Assembly (NCBI GenBank): GCA_903938815.1
Contig: CAJAES010000024.1
Span: forward strand, 1-53,412
Direction of reading: 5' to 3'
Source of the DNA: an uncultured beta proteobacterium
GTDB lineage: Bacteria; Pseudomonadota; Gammaproteobacteria; Burkholderiales; Burkholderiaceae_C
DNA length: 53,412 nucleotides
Positions 1 to 8,624 of the stretch are shown here, piece after piece. A program made the position numbers and the translations under genes. The first letter of the stretch is position 1. Every line of letters starts with the position of its first letter. The notes beneath the pieces were generated by a model, which saw only the letters and a list, made by a program, of their open reading frames with translations, was not told the DNA's origin and did not search any database.

Positions 1-1
1 C

Positions 2-100
2 TACCTCAAGGACGTCCTTGAGCGGCTGCCGACCCAACCGGCCAGCAAGGTCGAAGAACTCCTGCCGCACCGCTGGATGCCGCTGGCGACCGCTCACTGA
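2..100 (+). pseudogene. tnpC: IS66-family transposase TnpC, C-terminal end (cut by window edge)
   Basis: The window opens inside a reading frame whose last 32 residues (YLKDVLERLP at the start, ELLPHRW near the end) have the C-terminal signature of the IS66-family DDE transposase TnpC. The rest of the gene lies outside the window, so completeness cannot be judged. A right-hand IS66 terminal repeat follows 15 bases after the stop, as expected for the end of such an element in plus orientation. Confidence 0.8.
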
Positions 101-115
101 GCATCTACGGCGAAG

Positions 116-141
116 TCAAGATGACTTCGCCGGACGCTTAC
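116..141 (+). repeat. Right terminal inverted repeat of IS66-type element A
   Basis: Read on the minus strand this starts GTAAGCGTCCGGC, the usual tip of IS66-family elements. It lies just downstream of the tnpC stop. It matches the tip at 492-517 at 23 of 26 positions, so the two are left and right ends of the same or nearly the same IS. Element A ends at base 141, and sequence from 142 onward belongs to a different IS copy. Confidence 0.8.
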
Positions 142-447
142 ACCGCGCTTGATGTCCAGGCGGACCTCCGTCTTCGTCTCCTCCCGCGCGGGCGTGGGTA
201 GTGCAAGTGGCACGAAGGCCACGGCCTGCTGCGACGACGGGTGCGCGTCAGGAGTCGCCAGCCGTCCAGACTGCTGCTGGCGCGCCAGCTGCCGCCACCG
301 GTGCACCACGTTGTCGTTGATGCCGTGCGACATCGCCACCTGCGCCACCGACATGCCCGGCTCTTCGCACTGCGCCAGCACCGTCGCCTTGAACTGCGAC
401 CCGTACCGCCGGCGGGTCTTCCCACTCTCGCTTGTCATCGTGTCCAC
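142..447 (-). pseudogene. tnpA: IS66-family TnpA (OrfA), 3' end removed by insertion of another IS66 copy
   Basis: A minus-strand frame starting MDTMTSESGKTRRRYGSQFK is the small helix-turn-helix protein (TnpA) that opens IS66-family operons; the segment SVAQVAMSHGINDNVVHRWR is its HTH. Homology stops after LDIKRG, exactly where the right end of element A abuts at 141/142. The frame reads on about 16 foreign codons into that element before a stop at 94. The companion tnpB and tnpC of this copy are not in the window. The protein is therefore truncated and the copy is probably dead. Confidence 0.78.
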
Positions 448-491
448 CTATTCCTACGTGGACACGATCCTTCCCGGTTGGGCCGGACGAT

Positions 492-517
492 TCAAGGTGA
501 GTTGGCCGGACGCTTAC
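492..517 (-). repeat. Left terminal inverted repeat of IS66-type element B
   Basis: Read on the minus strand this is GTAAGCGTCCGGCCAACTCA and continues into the leader of the minus-strand tnpA that starts at 447. Its outer base, 517, is the point where the recombinase reading frame to the right begins. IS66 elements duplicate 8 bp, so bases 518-525 would be one copy of the target duplication; the other copy is outside the window. Confidence 0.75.
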
Positions 518-1871
518 CCTGCAGCGCCTGCTTCAGGACGTGCAGACTGGTGGAGCTGACTTCCAAATCATCCTGGTCTACGACGTCAGTCGGTGGGGCC
601 GCTTCCAGGACGCCGATGAGAGTGCCTACTACGAGTACATCTGCCGCCGTGCCGGAATCCAGGTCGCGTACTGCGCGGAGCAGTTTGAGAACGACGGATC
701 CCCAGTGTCGACCATCGTCAAGGGCGTCAAGCGTGCGATGGCCGGCGAATACAGCAGGGAGTTGTCGGCCAAAGTGTTCGCCGGTCAGTGCCGGCTGATC
801 GAGCATGGATTTCGGCAGGGCGGACCGGCCGGGTTTGGACTGCGGCGCACCTTGGTGGATGTCAACGGTGTCATGAAAGCCGAGCTCGCTCGGGGTGAGC
901 ACAAGAGCCTGCAAACCGACCGAGTCATCCTGATGCCGGGCCCGGACGACGAGGTTCGCATCGTGAACGACATGTACCGCTGGTTCATCGACGAAGGCCT
1001 CTCGGCTTCCGACATCGCAGCCCGGCTCAACCACTTGGGCGTTCGAACCGACTTCAGCCGTGACTGGTCGCGCTCGACGGTGCACGAGGTGCTGACCAAC
1101 GAAAAGTACCTTGGCCACAACGTCTACAACCGGGTGTCATTCAAGCTGAAGAAGTTGCGGGTTGAGAACCCGCCGGACATGTGGATCCGCAAGGAAGGCG
1201 CGTTCGAGGGCATCGTACCGACCGAGGTCTTCTACACGGCGCAGGGCATCATCCGGGCCGCAGCCCGCCGCTACAGCGACGACGAGTTGATTGAGCGTTT
1301 GCGTGGGCTGTACCAGCACCGCGGGTTCTTGTCGGGGTTGGTGATCGACGAAGCCGAAGGCATGCCCTCGACGTCGATCTACGTCCACCGCTTCGGCAGC
1401 CTACTGCGCGCTTACCAACTTGTGGGTTACACCCCTGATCGGGACTATCGGTACCTTGAAATCAATCGCCTGCTGCGGCGCATGTACCCCGAAACGGTCC
1501 AGAGGATCGAGCGCGGCGTCGCCGATCTGGGAGGCGCTGTGGTGCGCGACCCTGCGACTGACATGCTCACGGTCAACCGAGAGTTCAGCGTGTCGATCGT
1601 GCTGGCCCGCTGCCAGCCAACAGCCGTGGGCAACGGCCGCTGGCGCATCCGGCTCGATACCAGCCTGGCGCCTGACATCTCGGTGGCCGCCCGGTTAGAC
1701 CAAGACAACAAATTCATCCTGGACTACTACCTGCTGCCGCGCATGGACTTCGGCCCGTCTCGCCTTAGCCTGGCCGACCGAAATCCAGTCGAATTCGAGA
1801 GCTACCGCTTCGAATCGCTCGACTACCTGTACCGCATGGCGGAGCGTGCCCGACTGAGGTGGGCAGCATGA
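518..1871 (+). pseudogene. Large serine recombinase, N-terminus replaced by IS66
   Basis: The frame is open from the IS66 tip and encodes about 450 residues of a large serine recombinase. The visible part begins near the end of the resolvase domain (DFQIILVYDVSRWGRFQD), continues through the long helix (KRAMAGEYSRELSAKVFAGQ) and the recombinase domain (GFRQGGPAGFGLRR, then LNHLGVRTDFSRDWSRSTV), and ends with a long C-terminal region. The first 60 or so residues, which carry the catalytic serine (Y-x-R-x-S motif), are missing, so the protein should be catalytically inactive. An in-frame GTG at 540 could start translation but would not restore the active site. The stop overlaps the next gene by ATGA, so the three genes once formed a coupled unit. 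Confidence 0.85.
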
Positions 1872-2770
1872 GTGCCGAGATCTCTGTCCAGCGGGTGCGG
1901 CTGCTGCCGATCGCGCAAATCGAGGTACTCAACACCCGGGAGCGCAACGGCCGGGCCTTCGGCGAAATCGTCGCCAACATCAAGAACATCGGCCTGAAGA
2001 AGCCGATCGTGGTGACACCAAGGCCGACGCCAGATGGCGCTGAACACTACACGCTAATCTGCGGTGAGGGGCGGCTCAACGCGTTTCGTACGCTCGGCGA
2101 GGAGGTGATTCCGGCACTGGTGGTGACCGCCAGCGACGAAGATGCTTTCATCATGAGCCTGAGCGAGAACATCGCCCGCCGTCAGCGTCGACCGCTGGAA
2201 CTCCTGGCCGGCGTCGAGGAGCTGCGGACCCGCGGCTATACAGCCAAGCAGATTGCGACGAAGACTGGTCTCGCGATGAAGTACGTTCAGGGCATCCTGA
2301 CCCTGCTGCAGCAAGGTGAACAGCGACTGGTGGAGGCTGTTGAAAAGGGGACGATCCCGCTCAATGCTGCTCTTGCCATCGTCGGCGCAGGAAAGGACAG
2401 TACCGCGGTGCAGGCGGTGCTGCAGGACGCCTATGAGTCTGGCACCTTGCGCGGGCGGCGGCTGATCGATGCGCGCCGCGTGATGGAGCGACGTGAAAGC
2501 CTTGGGGCCACGGTCGGCCGGTGTTCGCCTCGAAAAATGGGGGACGTCACGTCGTCCAGCTTGGTGCGCACCTACCAGCGGGAAGTGGACCGACAGAAGG
2601 CGCTGGTTCGTAAGGCCGCCTTCACGCAGCAGCAGCTGATGTTCACGGTCAGTGCGCTGCAGCAGCTTTTTCTCGACGAGAACTTCACCACGCTGCTGCG
2701 GGCGGAGGGACTGGATAGCTTGCCCAGGTTCATTGACGAGCGGGTTTCGGCCAAGGGGCGGCGGTCATGA
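1868..2770 (+). CDS. ParB/Spo0J-like protein (first of pair)
   Basis: This 300-residue protein has the ParB/Srx N-terminal fold: a GEGR box at about residues 66-69 in place of the usual GERR nucleotide-binding motif, and an SENIAR box near 99-104. A helix-turn-helix follows (YTAKQIATKTGLAMKYVQG). The C-terminal third is charged and probably dimerises. ParB proteins bind a specific DNA site and use CTP to slide as clamps. The ATG at 1868 overlaps the recombinase stop (ATGA) and is preferred to the GTG at 1859. No parA is nearby, so a classical partition role is unlikely; a role as DNA-binding accessory to the upstream recombinase is inferred from coupling alone. Confidence 0.8.
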   Translation: MSAEISVQRVRLLPIAQIEVLNTRERNGRAFGEIVANIKNIGLKKPIVVTPRPTPDGAEHYTLICGEGRLNAFRTLGEEVIPALVVTASDEDAFIMSLSENIARRQRRPLELLAGVEELRTRGYTAKQIATKTGLAMKYVQGILTLLQQGEQRLVEAVEKGTIPLNAALAIVGAGKDSTAVQAVLQDAYESGTLRGRRLIDARRVMERRESLGATVGRCSPRKMGDVTSSSLVRTYQREVDRQKALVRKAAFTQQQLMFTVSALQQLFLDENFTTLLRAEGLDSLPRFIDERVSAKGRRS

Positions 2771-3666
2771 CTGGCGTTGCGCTGGGATTCCAACTCGAGC
2801 CTCTGGATCTTCGGCTCGAGCAGGTGCTGCCGTCTCGAAAGGTGCCAACTGGACTGGCTACATCCCGGAAGTACAAGCAGATCCGCGCATCGATCGAGGA
2901 GGTCGGCCTGATCGAGCCGCTGTCTGTTTCGCCGGTGCAGGCTAACGAGGGACAGTACCTGCTGTTAGACGGTCATCTTCGGCTGATCGCGCTTCGCGAC
3001 CTCGGGCGCGAGTCGGCGCCCTGTCTGGTCGCGACCGACGACGAGGCCTACACCTACAACAGCCGCATCAATCGGCTGTCGACCATCCAAGAGCACTTCA
3101 TGATTCGGCGGGCGATCGATGGCGGGCTGTCGACGCAGCGCCTGGCAAAGGCGCTGTGTGTCGACGTCAGCCAGATCGTCAAGAAGGCCAACCTGTTGGA
3201 AGGCATCTGTCCAGAGGCGGCAGAGATCTTCAAGGACCGGCAGTTCTCCGTCGAACTCGGCCGGATCATCCGCAAGATGAAGCCAAACCGGCAGATCGAG
3301 TGCGCCGAGCTCATGGCCTCGGCCAACACGCTGACGGTGTCATACGCCGAGGCGTTGTTGGTGGCCACGCCGGCCGACATGCTGGTCACCGGCAAGCGCC
3401 CGCTGAAGCTGGCTGGCGCGACCCCAGAGCAGATGCTGAAGATGGAACGGGAAATGGCCAACCTGCAGAGCCAGTATCGGCTTGTTGAACACACCTACGG
3501 GCAGGACGTATTGAACTTCGTGCTTGCGAAGGGCTACCTGGCGAAATTGCTGGAGAACGTCAGGGTTGCCAAGTACCTCAAGCAGCATCAGCCAGAGGTT
3601 CTCGAACAGTTCATGGTGATCGTCGACTCGACTTCGCTTGATCCGCATCCTGGCGCCGCGTCGTGA
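2767..3666 (+). CDS. ParB N-terminal domain / RepB-like protein (second of pair)
   Basis: This 299-residue protein starts four bases inside the previous stop (ATGA). It carries a ParB-like N-terminal domain with LLDGHLRLIALRDLG in place of the GERR box, then an HTH-like segment (STQRLAKALCVDVSQIVKKA) and a helical C-terminal region of the type seen in plasmid RepB partition proteins. It differs clearly from its upstream neighbour, so the pair is not a recent duplication. The arrangement recombinase-ParB-ParB recurs, as far as I recall, in proteobacterial accessory DNA; its function is unknown to me. The two ParB genes look intact although the recombinase is broken. Confidence 0.78.
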   Translation: MTGVALGFQLEPLDLRLEQVLPSRKVPTGLATSRKYKQIRASIEEVGLIEPLSVSPVQANEGQYLLLDGHLRLIALRDLGRESAPCLVATDDEAYTYNSRINRLSTIQEHFMIRRAIDGGLSTQRLAKALCVDVSQIVKKANLLEGICPEAAEIFKDRQFSVELGRIIRKMKPNRQIECAELMASANTLTVSYAEALLVATPADMLVTGKRPLKLAGATPEQMLKMEREMANLQSQYRLVEHTYGQDVLNFVLAKGYLAKLLENVRVAKYLKQHQPEVLEQFMVIVDSTSLDPHPGAAS

Positions 3667-3670
3667 TCAT

Positions 3671-3793
3671 TTGACGCCCACCGCATCCTGCTGGCTGGCT
3701 GGCTTCGCCGCCAGGAACCTGACCTTCGACGAGCACGGGTTTCCGGAGTCGGATCCGGAAGCAATCAGCAACGGCGTCATCGAGGTGGTCTAG
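3671..3793 (+). CDS. Possible small ORF after the ParB pair
   Basis: A short frame that could start at TTG 3671 encodes 40 residues ending FPESDPEAISNGVIEVV. The acidic, protein-like tail is plausible, but there is no clear ribosome binding site and the frame is also open upstream into the ParB gene. Its TAG stop lies in the CTAG target duplicated by the IS5 insertion, so the frame ended there before the IS arrived. I do not recognise it; it may be the end of a decayed gene. Confidence 0.25.
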   Translation: MTPTASCWLAGFAARNLTFDEHGFPESDPEAISNGVIEVV

Positions 3794-4978
3794 GGAAACT
3801 CTGCAAAACAGGCTCATGACTTGCATGCCGTGAAGCCATGACTGCCCCCCACAGCACCACCATGAAGCAACTCGGCCTGGGCCTGAACCTGTCGACGAAG
3901 AAGACGCGCAAGGCCAAGTTCCTGGACGAGATGGAGCGCGTGGTGCCGTGGTCGGCCTTGGTCGAGATCGTAGAGCCGCACTGCCCGCGTGCGAAGACAG
4001 GGCGCCCGCCGTTCGCCGTGGAGACGATGCTGCGCATCCACTACTTGCAACAGTGGTTCTGCCTGTCGGATCCGGCGATGGAAGAGGCGCTGCACGACAC
4101 GCCGCTGTTCCGTGAATTCGCCAAGATCGGCGAGGGCTTGAGCCGGCTGCCCGACGAGACCACCATCCTGCGCTTCCGTCACCTGCTGGAGCGCCACAAC
4201 CTGGCGCCCGACATGCTGCGCCTGGTCAACGACATCCTGGGTGCCAAGGGCCTGCTACTGCGCACGGGCACGGTGGTGGACGCGACGCTGATCGCCGCGC
4301 CCAGCTCGACCAAGAACGCCGACGGCCAGCGCGACCCGGATATGAAGCAGACCAAGAAGGGCAACCAGTGGTACTTCGGCATGAAGGCCCACATCGGCGT
4401 GGATGCGCAGTCGGGCCTGGTACACACCGTGGCCGGCACGGCGGCCAACGTCAATGACCTGAACATGGCCGGCGCGCTGCTGCACGGCAAAGAGGAGGCG
4501 GCCTTCGGCGACGCTGGTTACCAGGGCGTGCACAAGCGGCCCGAGGCCCAGGGCCCGACCTGGCATGTAGCCATGCGCCGCGGCCTGCGCCGCAAGCTCA
4601 ACCCGTTCATAGAGCCCGACTTCGTGGCCGAGCGCGCGGAGAAGATGAAGGCCAGCATCCGCGCCAAGGTCGAGCACCCGTTCCGCGTGGTCAAACAGCA
4701 GTTCGGGTTCACCAAGGTGCGCTACCGGGGGCTGGCCAAGAACACAGCGCAACTGATCACGCTGTTCGCGCTGTCGAACTTGTGGATGGCACGCCGAGAT
4801 CTGATGGGAGGCCGGGGATGAGTGCGCCCGCAGCGACCACAAGGGCCGCGAAGAGCGCGACAAACGCTTCGCGCGGCGCTGCGAACAGCATCGAGATCGT
4901 GCTGGTCGAGCTTGCCGGCGCCGTCGCGGCATCAGCTCGCCTCAAACGGCACTTCGCATCGCGTTGCGCAGACCTTCC
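3794..4978 (+). mobile_element. Complete IS5-family insertion sequence with CTAG target duplication
   Basis: The ends read GGAAACTCTGCAAAAC on the left and, on the opposite strand at the right, GGAAGGTCTGCGCAAC, an imperfect inverted repeat matching at 12 of 16 positions. CTAG is present at 3790-3793 and again at 4979-4982, fitting the YTAR target preference and 4-bp duplication of the IS5 subgroup. The 1185-bp length fits too. One transposase gene fills most of it; about 155 bp between that gene and the right end appears non-coding. The intact ends and gene suggest a fairly recent insertion. Confidence 0.85.
3838..4821 (+). CDS. IS5-family transposase
   Basis: This 327-residue DDE transposase has an N-terminal DUF772-type region (RPPFAVETMLRIHYLQQWFC) and the catalytic triad at about D148 (TVVDATLIA), D225 (FGDAGYQG) and E279 (KVEHPFRVVKQQFG), with the Y-(2)-R-(3)-E-(6)-K type signature around the last. 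Length is normal for the IS5 subgroup, and no frameshift is seen, so it may be active. It uses codons typical of the surrounding GC-rich DNA. Confidence 0.93.
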   Translation: MTAPHSTTMKQLGLGLNLSTKKTRKAKFLDEMERVVPWSALVEIVEPHCPRAKTGRPPFAVETMLRIHYLQQWFCLSDPAMEEALHDTPLFREFAKIGEGLSRLPDETTILRFRHLLERHNLAPDMLRLVNDILGAKGLLLRTGTVVDATLIAAPSSTKNADGQRDPDMKQTKKGNQWYFGMKAHIGVDAQSGLVHTVAGTAANVNDLNMAGALLHGKEEAAFGDAGYQGVHKRPEAQGPTWHVAMRRGLRRKLNPFIEPDFVAERAEKMKASIRAKVEHPFRVVKQQFGFTKVRYRGLAKNTAQLITLFALSNLWMARRDLMGGRG

Positions 4979-5115
4979 CTAGCAGGCGAGCGCAGCGCAG
5001 GGCGCAGCCACCTCATGCCGGCGCTGCCGTGCGTGACTACCTCGCAGCGGAGCACGGCACGGTGGTGATCAGAATCCCTACTTGATTCATTCGCCAGAAC
5101 CTGGGACGCCTGCGA

Positions 5116-5129
5116 TGTACTCCCGTACA
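5116..5129. promoter_or_regulatory. 14-bp inverted repeat, candidate operator of the defence operon
   Basis: TGTACTCCCGTACA is a perfect 5-bp inverted repeat around a 4-base centre. It sits 34 bases before the start of the small HTH gene that opens the defence operon, where an autoregulatory operator would be expected. No convincing -35/-10 pair could be assigned around it. The operator role is inference from position and symmetry. Confidence 0.4.
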
Positions 5130-5163
5130 CTCGATTTCACCAAAGGACAGGCCGTCGCGATCC

Positions 5164-5391
5164 ATGAAAAACTCGCATGAGAGCGTCATGACGGTTCCTG
5201 AGGTGGCCGACTACCTCCGCGTCAACCAGCGCACGGTCTACCGGCTGGCGGTTGGTCACAAGCTGCCGGCCTTCAAGGTCGGCACCACCTGGCGGTTCAG
5301 GCGGGCAGACATAGATGGATGGATCGCCGCGCAATCGTCGATCAGCGCCGCCACAGGGGCCAGTGACCAGGGGAAGGGCAAGGACGCATGA
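5164..5391 (+). CDS. Excisionase-family helix-turn-helix protein
   Basis: This 75-residue protein is a MerR-like/excisionase HTH_17 domain: TVPEVADYLRVNQRTVYRLA is the HTH and KVGTTWRFRRADIDGWIA the wing. Such proteins act as recombination directionality factors or as small transcription regulators. Here it is the first gene of the defence operon and its stop overlaps the helicase start by ATGA, so a regulatory role in that operon is more likely. A second in-frame ATG at 5188 would also leave the whole domain; neither start has a strong ribosome binding site. Confidence 0.85.
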   Translation: MKNSHESVMTVPEVADYLRVNQRTVYRLAVGHKLPAFKVGTTWRFRRADIDGWIAAQSSISAATGASDQGKGKDA

Positions 5392-8300
5392 GGCTGGTTC
5401 CGAACAGCGGCGCAGACCGCGTCATCGATTTGGTGCGCCCGCACCTGAAGCCAGGCAGCCAATTGGGCTGCGTGACCCCGTCGTTCTCGCTGTTCGCCTT
5501 CGCCGAGTTGCGTGACGCGCTGGCCAAGCTGGAACGGGTTCAGCTCATCTTGCCGCCAGCCGACGATGACCTGGAATTCCTGGGCGGAGATGGGGATCGT
5601 GCCAACCGCAATCGGCTACAGGCGCGGTGGCTCGCCAATCAGTGCGCGCAATGGCTGACCAACAAGGTGGACCTGCGGCGCGCGCACGGCCGCGTGCCCC
5701 AAGGCACGGCCGTGATCCGAGACGCGCAGGGCGCCGCTGAACAGGTGGTGCTGGGCTCGTTCGCCCTTAGCACTGACGGCCTGGGTCTGACGCCTGGCAA
5801 CCCCTTGAACTTGATCCAGGCGTCGGAGTCCGCTGTCGAAGCCGCCCAGCTCGCGCAGTGGTTCGATCATCATTGGGCCGCACTGCGCGCGCAGCCCGAA
5901 AGCCGCGACGCGCTGGTTGCCGCCCTGCGAGGCATCGGCGAGCACCGCGCGCCCTTCACGGTCTACACGTTGATCTTGAATCGCCTGTTCGGCGAGCGAG
6001 GCGACGAGCTGGACGAAGAGCGCATCGTCAAATCCGCCACCGGAATCCGCAACACGGTGGTCTGGAAGAAGCTGTTCAAGTTCCAGCGCGACGGCGTGGT
6101 GGGTGCCATCGACAAGCTGGCACGCTTTGGAGGCTGCATCATTGCGGACAGCGTAGGCCTCGGCAAGACCTTCGAAGCTCTGGCTGTCATCAAGTACGCC
6201 GAGCTTCGCAACGACCGCGTGCTTGTTCTGGCGCCCAAACGCCTACGCGACAACTGGACGCTCTACAAAGCCAACGACAAGCGCAACATCCTGGCTGCCG
6301 ACCGGTTCAACTATGACGTGCTGAACCACACCGACCTGTCACGCGACGGTGGCAACTCCGGCGACATCGACCTGTCGCATGTGAACTGGGGCAACTACGA
6401 CCTGGTGGTCATCGACGAGAGCCACAACTTCCGCAACAAGAAGTCGCCGCGCCAGGGCAACGAGACGCGCTACGACCGCCTGATGCGCAAGATCATCAAG
6501 GAGGGGGTGAAGACCCGTGTCCTGATGCTGTCGGCCACTCCGGTCAATAACCGATTGGCTGACCTTCGAAATCAGATCGCGTTCGTGACCGAGGGCGACG
6601 ACACGGCGCTGCTGGACCATGGCATCGCCAGCATCGAGCAGACCACGCGCAAGGCGCAAACCCAGTTCAACCGATGGCTGGACATGGATGAGGCTGAGCG
6701 CACGCCAGCCCACCTGGTCGAGATGCTCGGATTCGACTACTTCACTCTGTTGGACCACCTGACCATCGCCCGGTCGCGCCGGCACATTGAGCGTTACTAC
6801 GGCACCGAGGAGACAGGCAAGTTTCCTGGCCGGCTGCCGCCCATCAACATCAAGGCCGACGTGGACCTGGCGGGCCAGTTCCGCGCCATCAAGGAAATCA
6901 ACCTTGAGATCCGGCGCCTGAACCTGGCCAGCTATGCGCCTCTGCGATATGTACTGCCGCACAAGCAGGCCGCTTACGACGCCAAGTACAGCACCCAGAT
7001 TCGCGGGGGCGAGAGCTTCTTCCGGCAGGCCGACCGAGAAGAGAGCCTGATCCACCTGCTGCGCGTGAATGTGCTTAAGCGTATGGAGAGCGCGGTGTCA
7101 TCTTTCGCCTTGACCGTGCAGCGACAGTTGAAGGATGTCGAGTCGGTGCTGGGCCACATCGAGGGTCACGCCGACGGCATCGAGGAATTCGACATCACCG
7201 ATGTCGACATCGAAGACCCCGCCTTCGAGGCTCTGCTGGTCGGGCGCAAGGTCAAAGTCTTGCTGTCGGACGTGGATCTCATCCGGTGGAAGCAAGACCT
7301 CATCGAGGACCGTAATCGGCTGGCGACGCTGCTGGCCGCCGCCCAACAGGTGGGCGCTGCGCGCGACGCCAAGCTTGCCAAGCTGCGCGACATGATCGAG
7401 CAGAAGTGCCGCCACCCCATCAATGACGGCAACCGCAAGATCATCGTTTTCACCGCGTTCTCGGACACCGCGCAATACCTGTACGCGAACCTGGCGACGT
7501 GGGCCAAGGCCAGCCTCGGCATCGATGCCGCGTTGGTAACGGGCGGGGCCGGCATCCAGACCACCTTGCCCGGCCTACGCAAGAGTATGAGCAGCGTGCT
7601 CTCTGCGTTTGCCCCTCGCGCCAAGGAGCGGCCGGCCGATATGGCGGACGAGGGCGAGATCGACCTGCTTATTGCCACCGACTGCATCTCTGAAGGCCAG
7701 AACCTTCAAGACTGCGACTGGCTGATCAACTACGACATCCATTGGAACCCGGTCCGCATCATTCAGCGGTTCGGGCGTATCGATCGCATCGGTTCGCCCA
7801 ACCAGAGCATCCAGTTGGTCAACTTCTGGCCGAACATGGAGTTGGAGGAATACATCGGCCTGGAGCAGCGCGTCAGCGGGCGCATGGTCCTGCTGGACGT
7901 GTCGGCCACGGGTGAGGAAAACCTCATCGAGCAGCAGTCGGGCAACCCGATGAATGACCTGGAGTACCGGCGCAAGCAGTTGCTCAAGCTGCAGGACACG
8001 GTCATCGACATGGAAGACCTGTCCAACGGTGTGTCCATCACCGACCTGACGTTGACCGACTTCCGCATCGACCTGGCCCAGTACCTCAAAGAGCACCCCG
8101 GTCAGCTCGAAGGCCTGCCGCTGGGCACCTACGCGGTCACCACCAGCATCGACGCCGACATTGCGCCGGGCGTGATCTTCTGCCTGCGTGCGGAAGGTGC
8201 CGTGGCGGCCAAGGGCCAGCAATCCGACTACCCCCTGGCGCCGATCTACCTGGCCCACGTCGGCGACGACGGCGCGGTTCTGCTGCCCTATACCCAGGCC

Positions 8301-8621
8301 AAACGCATCCTGGACAGGCTGAAACGCCTGGCCCTTGGGCGCGAACTGCCCGACGACGGCGCCTGCGCCAAATTCGACAAGGCGACGCGCCAGGGCGAGG
8401 ACATGCGCCACGCGCAGAAGCTGCTGGCGGCGGCGGTGGCTTCCGTGGTGGGCAAGAACGAGGAGCGGGCCGTGGCCAGCCTGTTCTCACCCGGCGGCAC
8501 CCATGCCATGAAGGGCGAGTTCGCCGGCAGCAACGACTTTGAGGTGGCGGCATTCATGGTGGTTCTGCCGACCGACGCAGGCCCGGGACCGAAGAACGAA
8601 TACTCAGGAAAGGACAGGTGA
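5388..8621 (+). CDS. PLD-like / SNF2-type helicase of defence operon
   Basis: This 1077-residue protein has a two-part N-terminus: a phospholipase D-like region (about 1-170, with VVLGSFALSTDGLG where active PLDs have HxK, so probably non-catalytic), then a superfamily 2 helicase core. Visible motifs are Walker A VGLGKT (K260), DESH box (D343), motif III-like MLSATPVNNR and motif VI QRFGRIDRIG (793-802). The C-terminal 250 residues are unassigned. SF2 translocases of this kind drive DNA surveillance in several antiphage systems (DrmD of DISARM, for example), but no drmA or drmB is present. It starts inside the HTH gene stop and ends three bases before the ATPase gene. Confidence 0.88.
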   Translation: MRLVPNSGADRVIDLVRPHLKPGSQLGCVTPSFSLFAFAELRDALAKLERVQLILPPADDDLEFLGGDGDRANRNRLQARWLANQCAQWLTNKVDLRRAHGRVPQGTAVIRDAQGAAEQVVLGSFALSTDGLGLTPGNPLNLIQASESAVEAAQLAQWFDHHWAALRAQPESRDALVAALRGIGEHRAPFTVYTLILNRLFGERGDELDEERIVKSATGIRNTVVWKKLFKFQRDGVVGAIDKLARFGGCIIADSVGLGKTFEALAVIKYAELRNDRVLVLAPKRLRDNWTLYKANDKRNILAADRFNYDVLNHTDLSRDGGNSGDIDLSHVNWGNYDLVVIDESHNFRNKKSPRQGNETRYDRLMRKIIKEGVKTRVLMLSATPVNNRLADLRNQIAFVTEGDDTALLDHGIASIEQTTRKAQTQFNRWLDMDEAERTPAHLVEMLGFDYFTLLDHLTIARSRRHIERYYGTEETGKFPGRLPPINIKADVDLAGQFRAIKEINLEIRRLNLASYAPLRYVLPHKQAAYDAKYSTQIRGGESFFRQADREESLIHLLRVNVLKRMESAVSSFALTVQRQLKDVESVLGHIEGHADGIEEFDITDVDIEDPAFEALLVGRKVKVLLSDVDLIRWKQDLIEDRNRLATLLAAAQQVGAARDAKLAKLRDMIEQKCRHPINDGNRKIIVFTAFSDTAQYLYANLATWAKASLGIDAALVTGGAGIQTTLPGLRKSMSSVLSAFAPRAKERPADMADEGEIDLLIATDCISEGQNLQDCDWLINYDIHWNPVRIIQRFGRIDRIGSPNQSIQLVNFWPNMELEEYIGLEQRVSGRMVLLDVSATGEENLIEQQSGNPMNDLEYRRKQLLKLQDTVIDMEDLSNGVSITDLTLTDFRIDLAQYLKEHPGQLEGLPLGTYAVTTSIDADIAPGVIFCLRAEGAVAAKGQQSDYPLAPIYLAHVGDDGAVLLPYTQAKRILDRLKRLALGRELPDDGACAKFDKATRQGEDMRHAQKLLAAAVASVVGKNEERAVASLFSPGGTHAMKGEFAGSNDFEVAAFMVVLPTDAGPGPKNEYSGKDR

Positions 8622-8624
8622 GGT

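Noticed and set aside
4822..5085. Small frames in the 3' part of the IS5 element and beyond
   Set aside because: They cross the IS right end and target duplication, lack ribosome binding sites and have arginine-rich random composition.
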